40,405 nucleotides of DNA from Candidatus Cloacimonadota bacterium (GCA_028706475.1 JAQWBI010000015.1:1-40405), one strand, 5' to 3'. Shown: positions 27,533 through 37,500, counted from the stretch's first letter. Notes: generated by a model from the letters alone, not told the origin. Numbers and translations: made by a program.

Positions 27533-28025
27533 GCTTGTCAGCATGGCACTTGTGGCCATCATCCTCACAGTTGGTGTGGCTGGTTGCTTTGGCAACTTCG
27601 CCGCAACCCGGAAAGTGTATGAATTCAATGAAACCTTCGGCGACAAATGGGTGAACACAGTAATGTTTTGGGTACTTAGTATAGTTCCCGTGTACAGCGT
27701 GGCATCTTTTGCTGATGTTGTTCTTTTCAATACCATAGAGTTTTGGACTGGAAGCAATCCTATCGCTATGGGACCCAATGATGAGGTTATAAAATATGCC
27801 AGTGAAGATGGCAAAAACCTCAAAATCACCATTCGTCAAAACGAAGTTTTAGTAGAAGATATGGACAATCCAGAGAATGAGATTGAACTAAGCTACAAAC
27901 CCTTGGAAAAGAGCTGGTACTACCAAAGCGATAATGGCTTGGTCAAGATCGCCTCTCTATCCGAAGACAAAGCCGATTTCATCACACCTACAGGAAAAGT
28001 CTATACCTTGAACCAGGCAATGTAA
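27516..28025 (+). CDS. DUF3332 lipoprotein
   Basis: 169 residues. A lipoprotein-type signal peptide (VGVAGC, Cys at about residue 24) is followed by the typical DUF3332 opening GCFGNFAATRKVYEFN, a hydrophobic segment WVNTVMFWVLSIVPVYSVASFADVVLFNTIEFW, and a small beta domain. The family is widespread in FCB bacteria and its function is unknown. It overlaps the pump gene by 17 bases, with AAGGAG placed within the pump's last codons, so it is translated as part of the efflux operon. A role in envelope maintenance is only a guess. Confidence 0.8.
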   Translation: MDRIVKLVSMALVAIILTVGVAGCFGNFAATRKVYEFNETFGDKWVNTVMFWVLSIVPVYSVASFADVVLFNTIEFWTGSNPIAMGPNDEVIKYASEDGKNLKITIRQNEVLVEDMDNPENEIELSYKPLEKSWYYQSDNGLVKIASLSEDKADFITPTGKVYTLNQAM

Positions 28026-28036
28026 AGAAGGATTCA

Positions 28037-28264
28037 ATGATAGACAGACAAAAGCTAGAAGCTGTATTGGATAAAGTTCGCCCAGCCATCATGTCTGATG
28101 GCGGCGACGTGGAACTGATCAATATCCGCGAAGACAACGTGGTGGAAGTACGTCTCAAAGGCGCTTGCAACGGCTGCCCTATGGCTACACTCACGCTGAA
28201 AGCCGGTATTGAACGCATCGTAAAGGAAGAGATTCCTGAAGTTGTGGAAGTAATTTCCGTATAA
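28037..28264 (+). CDS. NifU C-terminal-domain Fe-S scaffold protein
   Basis: 75 residues, a stand-alone NifU-C (Nfu) domain. The CxxC motif CNGCPM at about residues 44-49 binds a [4Fe-4S] cluster between two subunits and passes it to apo-proteins. Family hallmarks RPAIMSDGGDVEL and VRLKGAC are seen. It starts 11 bases after the DUF3332 gene, is the last gene of the efflux transcription unit and is closed by a strong terminator. The link to efflux is probably only positional. Confidence 0.94.
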   Translation: MIDRQKLEAVLDKVRPAIMSDGGDVELINIREDNVVEVRLKGACNGCPMATLTLKAGIERIVKEEIPEVVEVISV

Positions 28265-28279
28265 CAGCGAACATGATAT

Positions 28280-28317
28280 AAAAGCCCCTTTACTTTGCGG
28301 TAGAGGGGCTTTTTTTT
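28280..28317 (+). terminator. Intrinsic terminator after the NifU-like gene
   Basis: A strong stem AAAAGCCCCT-TTAC pairing with GTA-AGGGGCTTTT, followed by eight T residues. It ends the run of genes that began at tetR and marks the left edge of the accessory stretch. Confidence 0.92.
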
Positions 28318-28448
28318 GGTTTCTTGGTGGCATCTTTTTTGACCTCTAGAGATTATGAGCTTAAGCAAATCCTAATTATGAATGATTGGGTAACAACCAT
28401 ACATCAGGTGACAGCTTTTTTCCCTGAACTTGGATTATGTGTTTGGAG

Positions 28449-28617
28449 TTCATTTGACATAATGTATCTTATTGTATACCTATATGTTATATGGTCAAAT
28501 GGATTTCAATATCTGGGGTGGATTCTATGCATTGCCAGAAGTCCACGCAACCCCTCAACTTATTTTACGGAGATAGAGAGCATAGGTGTCTTGAACTCCG
28601 TGTGTTATTTGGGTTGA
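28449..28617 (+). repeat. Dispersed hairpin element, copy 2 (family A)
   Basis: The second copy of the element at 275-440. Outer helix TGGATTT (28500-28506) with AAGTCCA (28539-28545) contains a G-U pair where copy 1 has G-C. Inner helix CTGG (28513-28516) with CCAG (28535-28538) shows a compensatory exchange relative to copy 1. Both copies keep a 6-nt bulge between helices. A short open frame crosses this copy but is not shared by copy 1, so I do not call a gene. Family C copy 2 begins 13 bases further on. Confidence 0.7.
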
Positions 28618-28629
28618 ATGAGAACGTAT

Positions 28630-28750
28630 CGATCCCCTCTGTTCCACCTCTTGCTAAAGCTGTGGCGAACCAGATATAAAGCTGTTATGAAGCAGTGATC
28701 ACTCGATGATAACCCGATGACATCTGCTTCAGCACTCAACGAAGTACAGG
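28630..28750 (+). repeat. Dispersed palindromic element, copy 2 (family C)
   Basis: Shares with the other copies the core CGATGATAACCCGATGACATC (28705-28725, one position different), GATAT at 28673 and a left block CCCCTCTGTTC. The internal stem is degraded: only GTTAT with ATAAC remains of the 9-bp arm. It looks like the oldest of the three copies. Confidence 0.6.
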
Positions 28751-28994
28751 GCGAAGACCACGGACTCTGTTTTATCTTGAGGGAGGAAAAGTGGGTCAGT
28801 AAAATGTCTTGACTAAATTTGAAGAGATACCGACAGTATATAAAGTTTATTTGACTAACATAGATTGTGATTAACGATGGATATTGGATGCCATCAATGA
28901 GTTGAGAACCAATGAGTTGGAATTTCCACCGCATCTAGGACTCAACAGGATTTTAAATCTAATTTAGAAGTTGAAAATGAAAAAGGAAAATCCA
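28751..28994 (+). other. Upstream region of the accessory gene pair
   Basis: No gene is seen. Two TTGACT boxes (near 28809 and 28852) are possible -35 elements, but no matched -10 is convincing. AAAAGGAAAA shortly before 28995 serves as the ribosome binding site. Confidence 0.3.
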
Positions 28995-29780
28995 ATGAAA
29001 CAAAGATTGATTTTTTTACTCACAGTATCTTTCGTGAGCTTATTATTACTCTCATCGTGCTCTGATAGATCTGTAACCATTAGCAACCATGAAAGACTCT
29101 ATAGCATTGGTCTAATGCATAATGAGCTACTCAAAATTCAGAATAACAACCAGAACAACATAAGAGATTACGTACTTGATGAGAATGGTTTTATGAGCAT
29201 TGACAACCATAGTTTAATGTTTGCTAGTATGAGAGATTATTTTGTTACAGAAAAAGGCTTCATACCATCAGATGTTGACAACACGTTGCAGCAAATGAAT
29301 CAGGTACTGGATGTTATTGGTGCATTCGAGGATATTGATGGTACTCAATATGTCGTCCCCTTTGATTCGACATTTATTATAAACTCATACATTTACGCTA
29401 GAAATGCCGGATATTTGACATCAAAAGAGAAAGAACTAATTGATCCTGTAATCAGCGACTATATTAATGGAGCCCCTACTATTGCAATTGATGAAAAAAT
29501 AGAGTATATCAGCACTCAACTTAGCTTATACAACGAAGATCAGGTTAGAAAATGTTATGATTTTGTTGAAGTTTATTTAGCATCGAAGGATTATTGGGGA
29601 GATGCCGTAATTTTCCGCTATGGTAATGGAGTAATAATTGCTGATGCTATTGGAACAATAATAGGATCAGGAGCTTATTCATGGACGGGGCCTGGTGCAG
29701 TTATTGGTGGTGCAGTTTTAGGAGCATATTATTCGTGTTTAATGAACTGGCACAATGCTAATTTCCACCACAATCATTAG
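28995..29780 (+). CDS. Unrecognised lipoprotein with glycine-rich hydrophobic tail
   Basis: 261 residues, family not recognised. A lipoprotein signal peptide ends in LLLLSSC (Cys at about residue 22). The middle, about 25-205, is helical and acidic. The last 55 residues change character: a hydrophobic, glycine-zipper-like segment (ADAIGTIIGSGAYSW, then GPGAVIGGAVLGAYY) and a His/Asn-rich end. Such tails occur in membrane-inserting peptides, so membrane association or pore formation is possible. Codon use is more AT-rich than in the neighbouring housekeeping genes, suggesting transfer. Start: ATG 28995 rather than 28971 or 28977, because the signal peptide begins there. A partner gene follows 12 bases downstream. 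Confidence 0.65.
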   Translation: MKQRLIFLLTVSFVSLLLLSSCSDRSVTISNHERLYSIGLMHNELLKIQNNNQNNIRDYVLDENGFMSIDNHSLMFASMRDYFVTEKGFIPSDVDNTLQQMNQVLDVIGAFEDIDGTQYVVPFDSTFIINSYIYARNAGYLTSKEKELIDPVISDYINGAPTIAIDEKIEYISTQLSLYNEDQVRKCYDFVEVYLASKDYWGDAVIFRYGNGVIIADAIGTIIGSGAYSWTGPGAVIGGAVLGAYYSCLMNWHNANFHHNH

Positions 29781-29792
29781 ATCTGAGGGAAC

Positions 29793-30182
29793 ATGTTAGA
29801 TAATGTGAATCTTCTATCAGCCATAATTATAGCATGGATATTGGTGCTGCCTATTTATCTCGCCATAGCATTTCATAAAAAAATTGATTGGGAATATTAT
29901 ACAAAGTGGGAGAGATTACAGCTTCATACAGATGTCGAATGGAAAACAATCTCATTGAAATGCTCTCAATTATTTCTCTCTGGAAGATATTTGGTTTGCG
30001 GTGTTTCTGAGAGAAAAGTATTCCTTAAAGACGCTGTTTCTCTGACGAGGATTGGCAAATTCTACGTGATTGAATTTATCGACGATTCGAAAACACTGAA
30101 CGTGTACTATAGAGGCATTTTGACGTCATCCCAAAAATACAAATTAGATGTTACCAGCTTAGTCAATTTCTTTGCTTTATAG
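29793..30182 (+). CDS. Unrecognised small membrane-anchored protein
   Basis: 129 residues, family not recognised. One N-terminal transmembrane helix (about 7-27), then a soluble part of about 95 residues with alternating beta strands (FYVIEFIDDSKTLNVYYRG) that could form a small PH-like barrel. There is no signal cleavage site. It follows the lipoprotein gene by 12 bases and shares its AT-rich composition, so the two form an accessory pair. An immunity or anchoring role toward the lipoprotein is possible but not shown. Confidence 0.6.
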   Translation: MLDNVNLLSAIIIAWILVLPIYLAIAFHKKIDWEYYTKWERLQLHTDVEWKTISLKCSQLFLSGRYLVCGVSERKVFLKDAVSLTRIGKFYVIEFIDDSKTLNVYYRGILTSSQKYKLDVTSLVNFFAL

Positions 30183-30249
30183 ATATTCATATCTTGTTGG
30201 CTAATGACTTTTCTGGGTGTGTTAAGACAGGATATTTTTTAATTCTGCC

Positions 30250-30897
30250 TTAATCATATTTTTCGAAGATAGGTAATATTATTAACCAAACTGAATGCCT
30301 ATTTAGAGCATTCACGTTCTCACGTTCATAGATGTGCTCCTTTGTGTAGTAGGGTGGGTCGAGGTAGAAGAAGGTATTGGGTGTATCGAACCGGGCGATA
30401 ATCTTCTCAAAGCCCTGCTTTTCAATGATCACCTGCTTGAGCCGTTCTGAGGCTGCTTTCACCTTCTCAAGGTTACGCAGTGGCATATACTTGTATCCCT
30501 GCATGATGCAGAAGTTCTTTGACCGGGAGCCGTAGCTGCAGGATAGCTGAAAGTAGAAGCGGATGGCTCGTTCAAGCTCGGTTTTAGGTGGGTGTTGGGC
30601 GAACGTGTCGAACATCTCTCTGGATACCAGATACTGATTCAACTCCGTCACAAACGCTTCAGGGTGCTGCTTGATGTACTTCCAGAAGTTCACCAGATCA
30701 CCATTGATATCGTTATAGACTTCCGTGTATCTGCTCTTGGGTCCGGTCTGCCAATCTTCCTTATCTGGTGATTTCCCGAAGAGTATCCAGGCAGCGCCAC
30801 CAAAGACTTCACAGTAGATGTCATGCTTGGGGATGAGTGGCAGTATCTTCTTTCTTAGGAGACGTTTTCTACCTACCCAGGAGATGATGCTGTTCAC
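30250..30897 (-). pseudogene. D12-class adenine-N6 methylase, N-terminal fragment
   Basis: 215 codons reading like the N-terminal two thirds of a phage Dam/D12 methylase (usual length about 260-280). The FGGAAW SAM-binding region and the catalytic DPPY motif (FFYLDPPYYTKEH) are present, but the first motif, normally GGK, reads GRK, and the C-terminal target-recognition part is missing: coding similarity fades near 30300 and the frame ends EKYD. The GTG start overlaps the stop of the upstream methylase fragment. Probably an inactive phage remnant; loss of the GGK glycine supports this. Confidence 0.75.
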
Positions 30898-31194
30898 GAT
30901 ATCCCCCTAATCTCTCTGGTGGTTATGGCTTTGGGCTTGGCTGTATCCAGATCGATATCTACGAGAGCGAAGTTGGCAATGATCACTTCGTTGAACTCAG
31001 ACTTGCCTTCTTTGCGGTTGATGCCCTTGGTTCTGGTGACATGCTTGATGTCATAGCCTTTGTATAGCTTTAGAACATCCGGGTTGTCATCATAGCTGAG
31101 GATAAAGCGACCTTTGATGCTCTTCAGAATGTCTCGCAAGGCTTCGTGACTGAAGTGCTTGGCTGCGAAATAGGCTGAGGCATCAGAACACCCC
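30894..31194 (-). pseudogene. D12-class adenine methylase, C-terminal fragment
   Basis: About 100 codons matching the C-terminal third of a D12 methylase: HFSHEALRDILKSIKGRFILSY, then KLYKGYDIKHV and a FNEVIIANF end, followed by a tail to REIRGIS. No N-terminal or catalytic part precedes it; the upstream reading in this frame is a shadow of another phage gene. It lies before the N-terminal fragment on the same strand, so the two pieces cannot simply be one gene with a stop. They are either two neighbouring methylase genes each cut by a deletion, or a rearranged one. Confidence 0.7.
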
Positions 31195-31440
31195 TTTGAT
31201 CGCCTTACCGATGCTAAAGAGCCATTTGCGATTGTGGAACACGTATTCGATGGCTCCTCCGATAGTGCCGAAGACCTTGAGAATGACATTGGTCTGCTTG
31301 GCTGGGAGGGACTTGGTAGCCCGCTCCACTGCCAACTGCTTCTTGGCATAGTCATCCAGGTCTTTGGTGGCAGGGTTGATCTTGATGTCCTGGATGATGT
31401 CCAGGATGATCGCCAGAGCCGAGTTGATCTTGGAGTTAAA
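31183..31440 (-). pseudogene. Phage-like gene fragment of unknown function
   Basis: An open minus-strand frame of about 86 codons with natural-looking codon use: FNSKINSALAIILDIIQDIK, DLDDYAKKQLAVERA, a hydrophobic stretch VILKVFGTIGGAIEYVF, and a stop after GKAIKGVF. The frame remains open up to about 31500, but there is no start codon before the tRNA gene, so it is 5'-truncated. The product is not recognised; position next to methylase remnants and a tRNA suggests a prophage. Confidence 0.45.
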
Positions 31441-31461
31441 TGTCTCCCAGTAAAAAAAGGA

Positions 31462-31490
31462 TTGACAGAAAATACCATGCTTATTTTGGT
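31462..31490 (+). promoter_or_regulatory. Putative promoter of the tRNA-Pro/tRNA-Val unit
   Basis: TTGACA at 31462-31467 is a perfect -35 box. Downstream, TTATTTTGG (31481-31489) lies about 15 bases before the tRNA-Pro 5' end. It does not resemble TATAAT but recalls the TTTG-containing -7 element of Bacteroidetes promoters. Confidence 0.4.
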
Positions 31491-31503
31491 GAACAAACTG
31501 CCG

Positions 31504-31581
<78 letters not shown>

Positions 31582-31601
31582 GTGCTTACACCAAAAGCAG
31601 T

Positions 31602-31677
31602 GGGCGTTTAGCTCAGCTGGGAGAGCGCTTGCCTTACAAGCAAGATGTCGGGGGTTCAAGTCCCTCAACGCCCACCA
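31602..31677 (+). tRNA. tRNA-Val(TAC)
   Basis: Acceptor stem GGGCGTT with AACGCCC, anticodon stem CTTGC/GCAAG with loop CTTACAA (anticodon TAC), T-arm with GGTTCAAGTCC. CCA is encoded. It is 20 bases after tRNA-Pro and probably co-transcribed with it. Confidence 0.97.
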
Positions 31678-31701
31678 CTTCTTTCTAAACACAGGGGATC
31701 G

Positions 31702-32661
31702 ATGAAGATAGCTATTACCGGAGCCAACGGTTTTGTGGGCAGCACCATGCTTACGCACTTTTCCCAGAAGGGTTTCGAACCAGTGGCAATCGTGCGCAAA
31801 GCCTTCTTTCAAAATGGAATTATCACTCGTGTAGTAGATTACTCAGATACATTTTCTCTTACTAATGCTTTATCCGATGTCGATATCCTGATTCACAATG
31901 CCGGGAAAACCAAAAGTATAGGGCAAGAAGAGATGTTGAGCGTGAACTTGGGTCTAACCCGCAAAATCGTAGATGTCGTGAATGCGCAAAAACATCCGAT
32001 TCGCCTTATTTATATCAGTTCGCAAGCCGCTGGGGGACCTTCATCGAGAGAACATCCTATGCAGGAAACTGATGCTCCCAGACCCATCAGTATTTATGGA
32101 AAAAGCAAGGCTATGGCCGAGAGCTTGATTCAAAAGCAATGCAACAAGACCTGGAGCATAGTGCGCCCATGTTCGGTTTATGGCCCTGGGGACCGCGACT
32201 TTTTGAGCCTGTTCAAACTCAGCAAACTTGGATTTCAGATGCAAATCGGCAAACAAGAGCGGTCTTTGAACATGATTCATGTAAGCCAATTGGCAGAATT
32301 CATCCTTCATCTTATCGGCAATCCACAAGTGAAGAATGAGATATTTTATGCCACAGACAATCAAGTTTACACTCAAAGCGAGATTGCCGCTCACATTGCC
32401 GCAATAGCGGGAAAATCCATACATAAGCTGGTAATACCTTCCTGGGCAGCCCAAATCGCTTTCGGATTGGGGCAGATAGTCAGCCGAATGAGAAGCGAAC
32501 CCAGTGCGATGAATTTGGATAAATACAACGAGATCATCGCAGAAGGCTGGGTAGCGAATCCGGAAAAAGCCAAGAACTTGTTAGGCTGGGACCCTCCTGC
32601 CAGACTCCCTGAATTGATAAAGGAAACATACAAGTGGTATTGCGAAAACTCCTGGCTCTGA
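31702..32661 (+). CDS. NAD-dependent epimerase/dehydratase (extended SDR)
   Basis: 319 residues. The N-terminal Rossmann fold has the dinucleotide motif GANGFVG; the catalytic YxxxK is seen as YGKSK (about residue 132), with the serine in ISSQAAGG. These are the marks of extended short-chain dehydrogenases acting on nucleotide sugars or related compounds. The substrate is unknown. The ATG at 31702 has AGGGG upstream; the open frame extends back into tRNA-Val, so the longer start is wrong. It overlaps the next gene by 28 bases. Confidence 0.88.
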   Translation: MKIAITGANGFVGSTMLTHFSQKGFEPVAIVRKAFFQNGIITRVVDYSDTFSLTNALSDVDILIHNAGKTKSIGQEEMLSVNLGLTRKIVDVVNAQKHPIRLIYISSQAAGGPSSREHPMQETDAPRPISIYGKSKAMAESLIQKQCNKTWSIVRPCSVYGPGDRDFLSLFKLSKLGFQMQIGKQERSLNMIHVSQLAEFILHLIGNPQVKNEIFYATDNQVYTQSEIAAHIAAIAGKSIHKLVIPSWAAQIAFGLGQIVSRMRSEPSAMNLDKYNEIIAEGWVANPEKAKNLLGWDPPARLPELIKETYKWYCENSWL

Positions 32662-34442
32662 TTCTACTGATACTGTCTATTACTCTGCTGTCAGCTCAGG
32701 AAGCTGATAGCCTACAGCATGTGACGGCTCAGGAAGCGGACAGCCTGGATGTTGTTCCACTTCAGCAGGAATTGGAAGAAGCCAAGGATCAAAGCGAGGG
32801 TGAAACTTGGATAGATACTGATGAGCTTTTGGATTTTGACCTTCCCAGAACCATAGATGAACAAGCCATTTTGAGGGATATAAGCAAGAGTGATGTATTG
32901 GATATTATCTCTGAGCAAAGACAAAAAAGCTTTGTGAATCCACATCATTTCAAGCTCTTTGAGTATCCCAATCTATCCAGTGCCTATCGTTCATCTTTCA
33001 ATATGATCGGTTTGCAGACCGATCCTCTGTTCCTTTCAACAGATGGCTTCGAGCTGCCGCGATCCCTTCATTCCACTTGGTTTTATCAGGGACAGCTTGG
33101 CCAGTTTCACGATCTCATTCAGAACAATACAGCTATAGATGCCAAAGCTGTACTCTACGAGTATCCAGTTAGTCTGTCACGTCTGGAAGGCTCTTTGGGA
33201 GACTACGACAGCCGCTACGCATTGGGCTCTTTTGCTAAAGGTAATCTGCTTGGTATTCAGGGACTAAGCCTTGGTTTCGATTTCTCACTTTACAACGGTT
33301 ACTGGGTGGATAGTCCCAACAGCGGAAATTCATCTCATCAGCTTATCAGTTATAGATACAAGAAGCTGTTATGGACTCTGGATTACTCCTCCTACACAAA
33401 GAACGGGGGATCATACGAACTGCATCCAGCTTACTGGTATCTCGGCAACTACAGGATTAAGAACAAACACAATCGCTTTATCGGAAGCTTTGAAAATCCT
33501 GTATTGAACCTTAGTATAGCCAGTTTCCGAGATCGTTCCAGCTCAGAGGAATTCGCCTCCACTCAACAAAGCGATGCTCTACAGATTGCGGCAGAGAAGA
33601 ACCTGAAGCTTTGGGATATTGCGCTGGATCTGCGTCACGAATATCGCCATTTGGATAGGAACTACCTGCCTGCACAGCAAATGAATCAGCAGGATTATGA
33701 GCATAAAACCAGTATCTACCTGAACATTCCGTATTATGCAGATCTGGTATTGGATCTGGATTTGCTGGATTGGGAACAGCTTCGCCTATATGGGAAGCTG
33801 GGGAAACGCGTTTCCGTATTTGATCTGGGAATCTACACCCGCCAAAGCATGGGCGATTACAACAGTGTGACTGCCATCAGCTCTCCTTTGGGAGACAGCA
33901 CGATGGCAGTGCTAGATATCTACAGCCCCTCGGAGAGTGCAGTATTCGCCGGATTCGAGCAATGGGGTCTGAAGCTTTGGGCTGCTTTTGGCAACAAAAA
34001 GCAAGAGCAGTATTTACCTACATCCCAGTATGCATCATCAAAGAACATCCTTCGCCTTGCCGCTGGATATCAGAGGGATTTGGGGAGCTTCACTTTTAAG
34101 ATCAACTCCCAGTGGAATTACCATGAAATCGATAGATACTTGGTATCTGCCCCGGAATACAGTTTCAACAGTTCGCAGAGTGTTGCTTGGAACCTTAGCC
34201 ACGACAACAAACTGGAAGCAGGAATGAGCATCTATGGCCATTCGGATTATTATCTAGCAAACGCTCAGAATCCGGTTTTGATCGAAGCCTCGACTCTGAT
34301 GGACGCCTGGGCTGCAGTTCGCGTAAGCACACTCTTCGACTTCAACGTGAGTTTTCGCAATCTGCTAAGCACATCTCTCTATGGCCTGTACCCGATCCCG
34401 CTTTCCATTCATGCGGGATTGCGCTGGTATTTCATCAACTGA
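32634..34442 (+). CDS. Putative outer-membrane beta-barrel protein
   Basis: 602 residues. A signal peptide (hydrophobic to about residue 18, ending LLSAQ) is followed by an acidic, Gln-rich stretch with a short imperfect repeat (QEADSLQHV, QEADSLDVV). After that come many alternating aromatic beta strands, and the protein ends in the aromatic strand GLRWYFIN, as outer-membrane barrels do. No known domain is recognised; a TonB-independent porin or surface barrel is likely. The GTG at 32634 lies within the epimerase gene, 28 bases before its stop, giving translational coupling. Confidence 0.7.
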   Translation: MVLRKLLALILLILSITLLSAQEADSLQHVTAQEADSLDVVPLQQELEEAKDQSEGETWIDTDELLDFDLPRTIDEQAILRDISKSDVLDIISEQRQKSFVNPHHFKLFEYPNLSSAYRSSFNMIGLQTDPLFLSTDGFELPRSLHSTWFYQGQLGQFHDLIQNNTAIDAKAVLYEYPVSLSRLEGSLGDYDSRYALGSFAKGNLLGIQGLSLGFDFSLYNGYWVDSPNSGNSSHQLISYRYKKLLWTLDYSSYTKNGGSYELHPAYWYLGNYRIKNKHNRFIGSFENPVLNLSIASFRDRSSSEEFASTQQSDALQIAAEKNLKLWDIALDLRHEYRHLDRNYLPAQQMNQQDYEHKTSIYLNIPYYADLVLDLDLLDWEQLRLYGKLGKRVSVFDLGIYTRQSMGDYNSVTAISSPLGDSTMAVLDIYSPSESAVFAGFEQWGLKLWAAFGNKKQEQYLPTSQYASSKNILRLAAGYQRDLGSFTFKINSQWNYHEIDRYLVSAPEYSFNSSQSVAWNLSHDNKLEAGMSIYGHSDYYLANAQNPVLIEASTLMDAWAAVRVSTLFDFNVSFRNLLSTSLYGLYPIPLSIHAGLRWYFIN

Positions 34443-34561
34443 GCCTCGGAAAGCATTTTATAAAAGTGCAATACGCTGTTTATCCCTTGTACTGAACTGA
34501 TCTCCAGATCATTTGGGAACGGTTCTTGCATCTATACCAAACTAACTAAATGGGAGGACCC

Positions 34562-37500
34562 ATGAGAAAACTATTAACACTAGTATCAATAATAATATGT
34601 GCAGGCTTGCTGAATGCAGCACCTCTGCAGCTTTTTCATGAATCGGCTGGGATGATTGACGCCCGCTTTGAAAACCTGAGAGAGACTCCGATGTTTGTGC
34701 AGGAAAGCCAGTCTTTTGAAGAGACTGAACATCCGGATACGCCCATCATAAGCCGGACTCTTGCATTCCCTTACCAGAATGCGGAATTGCTGATACAGAG
34801 CATGACATGGCGAGTATTTGACAAGCAAGGTGAATATCTAAGAAGCAGCAGCGAGAATTTCACCGACGTTGCGAGCATTGCTCAGAGCTTCACTTTCCGG
34901 GAAATGCATGGTGTTACCATAAGGATACAAACACAGCGGGAAACTGACACAGAAATATATACATTGGACAATCTGGACCTCAGTGTGAGGGGACATGGCC
35001 AGTTGAACATACCTGAGAGTGTATCTCCCGCATTCATAGACGCATACAAGTATCTTGCGGACAACTGGGATACTTCATACTTGAAGTCATTGCCCGTGGA
35101 ACGTCCTTCGATGTTGATCCTTAGTCACGCTTCTCTGGCAAACTACCAAGCTCCTTTCATCTATTGGAAACGCTCTCTGGGTATGGATGTACACGTGATT
35201 AACACTGCTGACGCCGGTTCGTCCGCTCAAGAGATTCGTGAAAGCATCCGTGCTATGTATATGGAACACAGACCAGATTATCTGATGATATTTGGCGACA
35301 CCGTGGGTCCTTATGCTGTGCCCACAAACTTTTATCCATCTCCCGAACTCAATGAAAACGATGCCGATGACCAATACTACGCAATCATGGAAGGAGACGA
35401 CTATTTCCCTGATATGCTGGTGGGAAGATTCTCTTTCGTGGAACCCGTGGAACTCATTGTGATGGCTAATAAATCCATCGTTTACGAACAATCACCATAT
35501 ATGACAGACACTTCTTGGATGACCAGAGCCCTGGCAGTTGCGGGCAACTACGCAGAGGGTACTTTGCGCCCTACTACTCCGGTCTGGATGAGTCGCTGGC
35601 TCAGTGAACGCTGGTTGGATTATGGCTACACTCAAGTCGATTCCGTTTACTTTCCGCCTAGCTATCCGGGCACAAATGCCATTATCCAATCCATCCAGAA
35701 CGGCGTGCAAATAATCAGTTACCGCGGATGGGGTGATGCTAATGGCTGGCACTATCCCAGCTTCCACATGTCGGATCTGGACGACATAAACAGCGGGGGC
35801 AGAACGCCAATTGTCTATTCTATTGTGTGCAATACGGGCGATTTTGCCAACAGCGTGACTCCGTCATTTGGCGAGAAATGGATGCGTATGGGTACTACTG
35901 CGAACCTAAACGGTTGTGTTGCCTTTGTGGGTCCCTCGGATTTGCACACGCGTACCAGATTGAACAACACGATTGCCAGCGGTGCCTTCAATTCGATCCT
36001 GGATCATGGAGTGCGCGGTTTTGCAAGCTCGGTTCTGATGGGTAAAATTGAGCTCTACAAGAACTTCCCAAATGATCTTGAACCAGGTTCTTGGGTGCCA
36101 TTCTACTTCCATGTGTACAACATTTTATCCGATCCTTCCTTGAATATGTGGAGCCTTGTCCCGGATGTGATGGGGGAAGAGATCATCGAGGGAGGGCTTA
36201 GTTACTCTCAATCTACATCACACATCACCATCAATGCCCCTCATCTGGAAGGCGCTATGGTATCCGGAACTAAGGACGGTGAGAGTTTCAGCTATACTCA
36301 AGTAATTGATGGTTCTGCTATTTTGAACATCAATCCAGAAGAAGAAGGTGAGCTAAGTATTACGGTGTCCAAACCCGACTGGGTTCCCTTGGTTCGCACT
36401 CTTAGCCTGAACGAGGAAACGGGTATCGGAGTTACTGCAAATACTGGTATTGATGCGGGTATCAACCCCAATGGCACGAAGACAATCGAGATTAGCGTGA
36501 AAAATTATGGCTCAACCCCGCTCACCGGAATAAACGCAAGTCTGGCTCAGAATCCCGGACTGGAAATAATAGCACTCAATTCCGGGACATTCGACCTGGC
36601 TCCCGGTGCTAGTCACACACTTCAATATCAATTGAATGCCAGTTCCGACCTACAACCCGGCCAGGTAATCAAGCTAGAACACAATACCACCAATCCCGCA
36701 TCCAGTCATCGCTTCAGCATGAGTGTAGGTGGTGCGAAGTTCTATGTATATCGCCATGAAGGAACCCTGGATGTGGAAACAGGCGCACAGATCACTTTCT
36801 ACGCTGCCAATCAGGGCAATGCCGCTCTGCAAAACGCTAGTGTAACCGTGCTTTCCAGAACCGAGGCCGTGACCATCACTTCGGAGCCTGTGAATCTGGA
36901 TACGATTGAACCCGGAGAAGTATTCAGCTTTACTGCCAGCATCAGTCCTGAGCCAGGAGTATGGGATGGCAGAATGATACCATTATCCTTCGTTTTTGCA
37001 GACCAATCCGGATACGAATGGCTTTCATTCTACACATTTTTGGCTGGAACTCCCGGAACTGACGATCCTACCGGGCCTTGTAAATATGGCTATTATGCTT
37101 ATGATAATACCGATATAGAACATGATCTTGTTCCAGAATATGAGTGGATCGAAACAGATCCTCTGCTTGGTGGCAACGGTAACTTGTGGTTGGTCATGGA
37201 CGATGGCGTAAAGCGGGTGGAACTGCCCTTCACATTCCGTTTCTACGGTGTGGATTACGACCATCTTACCATCAGCTCAAACGGGTGGGCTTCTTTCGTT
37301 CATACAGATGAAAGCTACTTCAACAACCACTTCATCACTGCCGCTTTAGGTCCCGAAGCTTTGCTCGCCCCATATTGGGACGATCTGAAAGGTATGAAAA
37401 CCGGTGTAGATGGCACGGGTGCTGATGTCTTTGCGGATATGCGGATTTTGTATTGGCACGACGCTGCAAACAATCGCTTCATCGTCCAATGGAACGAGGC

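Noticed and set aside
28324-28617. A 97-codon open frame over the family A repeat
   Set aside because: The homologous copy at 275-440 is not open in the same frame, and the hairpin covariation argues for a non-coding element.
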